Of a stretch of 64,000 nucleotides of DNA, positions 58,634 through 64,000 are shown in pieces. The stretch is from Alopecurus myosuroides. Lineage: Eukaryota > Streptophyta > Magnoliopsida > Poales > Poaceae. The notes under the pieces were generated by a model that saw only the letters and a program-made list of their open reading frames with translations, was not told the origin of the DNA and searched no databases. The translations under genes and the position numbers were made by a program. Position 1 is the stretch's first letter; the number at the start of each line of letters is the position of its first letter. The DNA lies in NCBI GenBank assembly GCA_028641055.1, contig CM054059.1:48307682-48371681 (forward strand), given 5' to 3'.

Positions 58634-59449
58634 TCACGCAGGACGGCGGTGAGTAGTACGACGAGAGGTACGGTGAGGAGCACGCCCCCGAAAGTAGGTA
58701 GAACGACGATCCACATAGATCTGACGTGGCCTGAGAGCGACTCTAGGTGTGGTGAAGTACATAGCGTCGACTCCCTGTGCTCCAAAGCGTGGAATCCCAG
58801 TGTAACCAGCACCGAGGTTGAGGAGTGGACCTCTGATCGGCTCGTAACCTCCAGCATCTGGCAGACGACGACCAACTGGCTGATCGAAACGTGCAAAGCG
58901 CTCATCTCCAACAAAGTCTGTGGTGTATATCGCCAGACGTGTCAAAGCAAGGTAGAGCTGCTCCCTGACTGAGGCCAACTCCTGAGAAAGTGTGGTGGCA
59001 ACTGCGTCACTGTGCCTCACGAACTGAGCGGTGGTGTGCAGCCTGGTGTTATCATGCTCGTAGACATCCAAGTTGTCGTAGAGAGTGAAGTGAGCTCCCT
59101 CCGAAGTGATGTAACCACGGGGGATGTGGCGATAGATAGAATCGTCAAACCCCCAGTAGTCAGCACGAAGGACGGTGAGACTCACATAAGCTGCCTGCTG
59201 CACGGCCATATCCACTGTGGAACCTACTGCCTCGTAGTGGTGAACAACGCTCATGCCATCATCTGACAGAATGTAGACGATATCCTGGTAGTAGGTCTGC
59301 TCAAACTCTCGCTGGTGCTCGTAGACCTGGTACTCTGGTGCCCAACGGAACCCCAGATAAGTGACCATGTCTCTCAGCATCTCCGGATAACCGGCAGTGC
59401 TCTCACAACGAGTCATCCGAACCACCTGCGGGTAGAACCTGAGATCCAT
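58634..59449 (-). CDS. Leader ORF of element G, 271 residues, unknown function
   Basis: Between the PBS and gag, same strand as gag, from ATG 59449 (MDLRFYPQVVRMTRCESTAG) to TGA 58634. The frame is open upstream to 59578 from a GTG, but this ATG fits better. Features: Tyr-rich N-terminal half (YLGFRWAPEYQVYEHQREFE, YYQDIVYILSDDG), a middle with EGAHFTLYDNLDVYEHDNTR, a helical part (LSQELASVREQLYLALTRLA), and an Arg-rich C-terminus (RGRAPHRTSRRTTHRR) that could bind nucleic acid. It has no stop although the gag next to it has two. No gag, protease or pol motif. I do not recognise the family. Confidence 0.6.
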   Translation of the reverse strand: MDLRFYPQVVRMTRCESTAGYPEMLRDMVTYLGFRWAPEYQVYEHQREFEQTYYQDIVYILSDDGMSVVHHYEAVGSTVDMAVQQAAYVSLTVLRADYWGFDDSIYRHIPRGYITSEGAHFTLYDNLDVYEHDNTRLHTTAQFVRHSDAVATTLSQELASVREQLYLALTRLAIYTTDFVGDERFARFDQPVGRRLPDAGGYEPIRGPLLNLGAGYTGIPRFGAQGVDAMYFTTPRVALRPRQIYVDRRSTYFRGRAPHRTSRRTTHRRPA

Positions 59450-59811
59450 CTGCAGATGATTTGGGAGGTTTTGATTAGTCGCCGGTAGAAGAAACTGAAG
59501 TGGAAAACAACAACAAGGTTTCAACGGACGATAAGGATGTTGAAAAGAACAGGATATTGAAGCAACATCGGGAAACACGAGACCAAAAATCCTGAGGTAC
59601 TACGGAGAACCCAAAACACGTGAAAACCTAACTTGAAAGTTTAGACGAGAAGAGAAAACAACGTTGCACTTCCTTACCAGAAAAGGGTGGGTGGGTGGGG
59701 AAAGAAGAAAAATGGCAGAATTCCTACTCTCACGTTTCATTTTTCCTATATAGCTACAAAATAGTTTCTAGACTCAACTGCGACCAGTAAAAGGGATCCT
59801 ACAGGCAGAGA
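59450..59811 (-). other. 5' untranslated leader of element G
   Basis: AT-rich, no supported ORF; lies between the PBS and the ATG of the leader ORF. Confidence 0.5.
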
Positions 59812-59824
59812 GGCTCTGATACCA
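59812..59824 (-). other. Primer binding site of element G (initiator tRNA-Met)
   Basis: Minus strand TGGTATCAGAGCC, two bases after the LTR end, is the standard complement of the 3' end of initiator tRNA-Met used by Tekay-type elements. Confidence 0.85.
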
Positions 59825-59826
59825 TT

Positions 59827-62800
59827 TGTCGCACCCGGACTTCTAAAGGATACTCGCCGTTCCGTTGAACAATAGTAGATTGGATTACGGGGCTTACCGG
59901 CACCCGCGTCCTCTTACGAGTAGGCCAACACACGTATGTGTGACAACCAACCCCTATCTGTTCAGCGTCGACGTAAACTATCCCATAGAAATCAGGATAC
60001 TACCATTGACGTACTTCATACCATACACACATGGTACGTCAACGGTTTGTAACAGAATGATAGCACAACATATCTCTAAGACACAAAAGATTGAAATAAG
60101 TTTACAAATGGCTCTCACTAGAGCAGAGATAGCAAATACAATCATCCAGAGGACACATGTCCCAACATAACATCATTACATCTCAGCGGAAGCATTCAAA
60201 GGGTCTGAGTACAGACAAATCCAAATAGGCTTAAGAAGCCGGGAACTGAAAGAAAGACGGAGCCCATCCACGTAGTCTCGGATCCTGCCCGGGTCCGCTA
60301 CCTACTCGTCAGCAGCCTCGTCAAACTCCACGTAGTAGCCGTCACTGGGATCCTCGTAAGCGTAGTCTGCGGAAACCACAGCCCCAAAGGGGTCAGTACA
60401 TAAACGTACTGGCAAGCAAGACTCACAGTTCACCAACGTGTAGCCCGTCAACACCAAGCACAGATGCCTTGGGTCCAACGGAAGAAAAGGGATATAAAAG
60501 ATGCTGCAACTGGCTGCGCTAACCAACTACAAAGATTCTACCACTTCCGGCTAACAGAAAGAAGATAAGATATCGTATCGTAACCAACTACAAATAACCA
60601 CCAAACAAACCCATCCTGGGTCTCGCCCCTTATCCAAAGAAGCAATCCGAGGATAACTCACACAGTTGGATTAATGAATAATGGATCAAGTTGTTGTGTC
60701 AATAGGTCTATTACTAGTCAAGTAGCATCAGTAAGATGTAAGTTGTTCTGAGTACTTGTTAGCCAGTACTTTCACCAAGTCAACCATAACCGCGGCAAAC
60801 ACGACTTCTCGAGAAGATTTATCCCTGCAGGGGTGCACCAATTTGTCCGTACACGTAAGAATAACCCGCCAGATGGGATGCCTCCCACCAAGCGGGGTAC
60901 TCAACACAATCCAACTCTTCTTCGCATCAAGCCCAAAGCACCTTGGGCGCACGGCTAATCAAGCCCCGAAGAAAAGGGACCCTCATAGCACTCTAAGACC
61001 GTGTCCCCCTATATGCCGACTACAAAAGTTCCACCCTGCGCTGGGCTCGCAAAAACATGCATGCGGCAAATGGAAAACACGAACTAAATGAGGCGATTTG
61101 GACGAGATGCGAATCGAATCAAATTGAGGGGGGCGCCCATACTCGCTTCCCACATGCGGTTAAGCTCTCATCATGGATGAGTAGACAAGACCCTTTTCCT
61201 ATTAGGGTCGACACTAGCAGGCTTCAAAACCACACAGGGCCTCCTGCCGGTGCCTTATCAGCATATTATTAATAACAGGTTGATTGATTAACATCGAGCC
61301 CCCAGAACATAATAGAATATAGTAACAGAAGGTAACGGGTAACAGACTCGAGCAAAACAACCTAAGCATGCTAGTAAGACACTGGCTCAAACAATGGGGT
61401 TGTAGGAGTGGGGGTGAGGCAATATCAGGGTTAAGGGATTCATGTGATAGGTTCGTAACAGAAACAACTACTACCAAGGCTAGCAGAATAGACAACGGAG
61501 AGTATCGGTAAACAATGTTGAAAGGAACATAGTGGTTCATGTGAGTGATAACTTGCCTGCAAACTCAGCAGCCTGGTACTGAGCTAGATCCTCAGAAGGG
61601 GTGCTGTAAAGATCGTCTGTCTCAACGTCGTCGTCTATCCGAGAAGAAGCAAGCAAACAATGCAGAAAGATAAACAATCAATATCATGGCATAGTGCACA
61701 ATCATGGGGTGATGCATGTCAATTTAACTGATGCATCAAAATAAAATAGTTGACAATGGGAAACAATTTAAATGGACACATATGCAATTTTGAGTTGCAT
61801 ATGAAAAGCCCATGAATTTTGGTTGAAACAATTATTTTCCAATTAACCAACAGGTGAAAGTGGATTAGTATGATGCATGGATGAGGAAAACAACAAAATA
61901 ACAACAATAGAACCAATTGGAAATAAGGTTTACCAATTTAGAAATTTATTTATTAATTTAGGGAATTTTCGGTTCCTTAAAGGGATTACACATATAGTTG
62001 TTGTTTTCACCAATTTAAATTGTGCAAAATAATTAACAAAATTCATATTTGAAAAGAATACAAAATTTTAGTTGGATTACATGTTTCAAATATTGAAAAA
62101 GGAGTTAGGATGAATTTATTATGACTTTAACAAGATTAAGCAAGTTTTAAATGAATTTAAAACAAGTTTGAATATTATTTGAATTTTATTTGTTCAAAAC
62201 ATAAATTCAAATTCACATTTGAAAAGTTTATACTTTTCTAGTTTGAAAACATATTTTGCATGTTCAAAAATAATTTAATTTGAGCAAGTTATGATTTTAT
62301 CAAATTTAAATGATTTAAACAAGGTTTAAATTATTTAAGCAATTTAAATTATTCAAAACATGAAACAAAATTTATATTTGAAAAGGTTATTTGAAATAGC
62401 ATGGAAAACATATTTTATTTGCATTAATTAGAATAAGTATGAATTAGTTATGTATTTTAGCAAATTGCAATTGAATTATTTGAATTCAAATTTGAAATGC
62501 ATTTGGAAAATTCAAAACAGAAAACAAATGCTATAGATAGATAGACAATTGAATTTAGAGCAGTGCACATATTTTATTTTTATTATTTGAGTTTATAAAA
62601 CAAAAGTTATTATCAAATTAGTTTCAGGGACCAATCTGTAATTTGGAGGGACTTGGATTTAAAACAGAAAAAGATTGTAAACATTTTGTACCGCACAGGT
62701 ATCTACCCTAGACCCTGACAGTGGGCCTAGGGCCACTGGGTGATTGCGTGGCATCACGGGTGGCTGACAGGGGGGCCACCCTGTCAGCGCTGCGCGTAAA

Positions 62801-64000
62801 AAGGTTGGGAATTTCTCCCGGGGGAAAGCCAGGGATCGAACCTGGGACCTGCCCGCGCGCGCACACTTGCTGTAACCAGTGCGCTGTGTTGCGTTTGTTG
62901 TCAGTAAACGCAACGCGACCAAGGTAAGATGTCGTTCGCGTCTCTGAACTTTTAACTGACAGCGAACGCTTCTGCAACCTGACCGAGAACAACGACGGCG
63001 GCCGGCGACGAGCTACGCACATGGATGGATGCGGTGCGTGCACGGATGGGTTGCGCGTGATCGCGATGCAGAGGGTACAGAGGGGAGGGAGTTCACGGTG
63101 AGCTCACCGGCGCTGTAGGCGTTGCAGAGGCGCGGGGCAGACGAGCTCGACGGCGACAGCGGCGTGGTCGTGGACGGCGGCGACGGCGTGGACTCCCTCC
63201 GCGGCTACGGTGGTGTCCAAACGGTAGAGGGCGATGCGGCGGTGCGGTTCCAAAAGCTAGGAGGGTAGGTGGAGCATTGAGGTGGCGGCGGCGTCCATGG
63301 TTTCAGAAGCGGGCTCGGTGGTGGTCTCCGGTGAGAGGCAGAGAGAGAGGAATCGCGGCGAGGGAGAGGGAAATGGCGGCGCGAGCTCGAGGGAAGAGGG
63401 AGGTAGGTTTAGGGCAGGCTAGGGAGGGCCCTAGGGGGTCTTATAGGGGGCAGGGGCAGCTGCTGGCCTTCGTTCTGCTCCTGTGCCGCCGTGGCATCGC
63501 TGGATGCACGGCCGTACAGGTTGAAGACGACGGCCGAAGCGGTACGGGCCGCGCGGAGGGTAAGTGGGCTGGGCCTGCGTTAGTTAGCTGCCGCGCCCGC
63601 GCGTTTCCTTTTTAAAATTTTTATTTCTTCTGTTTTTTTTTTCTTTTGCAGCAAAAAGAAATGGAAGAGAAAGATAGGTTTGGAGTTAGCAAATTTTTTT
63701 GAAAAATTTGGGTGTGCTATTTAGGTCAAATACAACCAAATGCCAAGTTTGGTTTTTCAAAAATTCAACTTTTAATTACTGTTTTGTAATTTAAATCAAT
63801 ATTTGAAAGAATTGATTATTAATGGATTTTTATTAAAAGCAACATGTTTATTAGGGTGAACCCCATTGGTTAAATAGAACAAATGGTTTAGGTTATATTG
63901 CTGATTTTTTATAAGTTGAAATTGGGTACTATTGGGATGTTTTTTATTTGAATTTGAATTACCATTTGGAATTAATGTGTTGATTAAAATCCCTCATTTT
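59827..64000 (-). repeat. 5' LTR of element G, cut by the window end
   Basis: It aligns with 49586 to about 53745 throughout, so about 250 bp are missing beyond the window. Small differences include a T/C at +21 and a 12-bp insertion near 63523 (TTGAAGACGACG region). Confidence 0.9.

Larger units (their letters stand above)
49586..64000 (-). mobile_element. Element G: Tekay-type chromovirus (Ty3/gypsy), 5' LTR runs off the window
   Basis: Two LTRs share their start TGTCGCACCCGGAC on the plus strand (49586 and 59827). Minus-strand coding order: PBS, unknown leader ORF, gag-protease, RT-RNase H-integrase-chromodomain, PPT. The visible LTR parts differ by about 1% (not fully counted). It inserted into the LTR of F; the left flank is ATTAC, the right flank out of view. 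Long LTRs and a C-terminal chromodomain are typical of Tekay/Del chromoviruses. Confidence 0.9.

Overview
This window is plant nuclear DNA from a grass, most likely a Pooideae (Triticeae, Aveneae or Poeae). The evidence is the density of nested LTR retrotransposons, LTRs opening TGATACGTC.., Athila-, Tat-, Tekay- and SIRE-type coding domains, a tRNA-Asp-type primer site, and GT/AG-spliced gene models. No bacterial, organellar, rRNA or complete tRNA gene was seen. About 85-90% of the window is transposable elements or satellite. Layout: (1) 1-4890 is the 3' end of LTR element A: the C-terminus of an unusual hydrophobic ORF, a 3.2-kb non-coding tail and a 1400-bp 3' LTR. (2) 4891-5413 is unassigned sequence with 5'UTR-like composition on the minus strand. 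(3) 5414-8481 is a tandem satellite, period about 356 bp, nine anchored monomers, with a sign of a four-monomer higher-order repeat. (4) 8500-11936 is a small gene island: an unrecognised spliced coiled-coil gene (coding 8784 to about 10847), a second gene-like exon (11048-11572), and an unclassified CGACG-rich stretch. (5) 11937-18693 is element B, an Athila-like element carrying only decayed gag and protease; both of its LTRs are broken at the same internal LTR position. (6) 18694-48534 is the minus-strand Ty1/copia (SIRE-like) element D, split by two clean insertions. Element C (20290-27663, 5-bp target duplication CACTC, same LTR family as B) lies in the D RNase H. Element E (33130-48249, target duplication CTTAT, Tat-lineage Ty3/gypsy) lies in the D gag. 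(7) 48535-49585 is an LTR fragment of element F next to the D primer site. (8) 49586-64000 is element G, a Tekay-type chromovirus with 4.4-kb LTRs, inserted into F; its 5' LTR runs off the window. How the parts work together: E encodes one gag-protease-RT-RNase H-integrase frame on the minus strand, broken by two TAG codons, plus an eight-exon gene on the opposite strand with its own TATA box. G encodes gag-protease and RT-RNase H-integrase-chromodomain in two frames, and has an intact 271-residue ORF of unknown function between its primer site and gag. B and C share LTRs and a 2.6-kb tail but carry different cargo: gag-protease in B, a hydrophobic non-gag ORF in C. Insertion order: D first; then C (LTRs about 8-9% diverged over the stretch compared) and E (about 0.6%) into D; F at the D 5' end; then G into F (LTRs about 1% diverged). 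Coordinates were read by eye and may be off by a base or two away from ORF boundaries.
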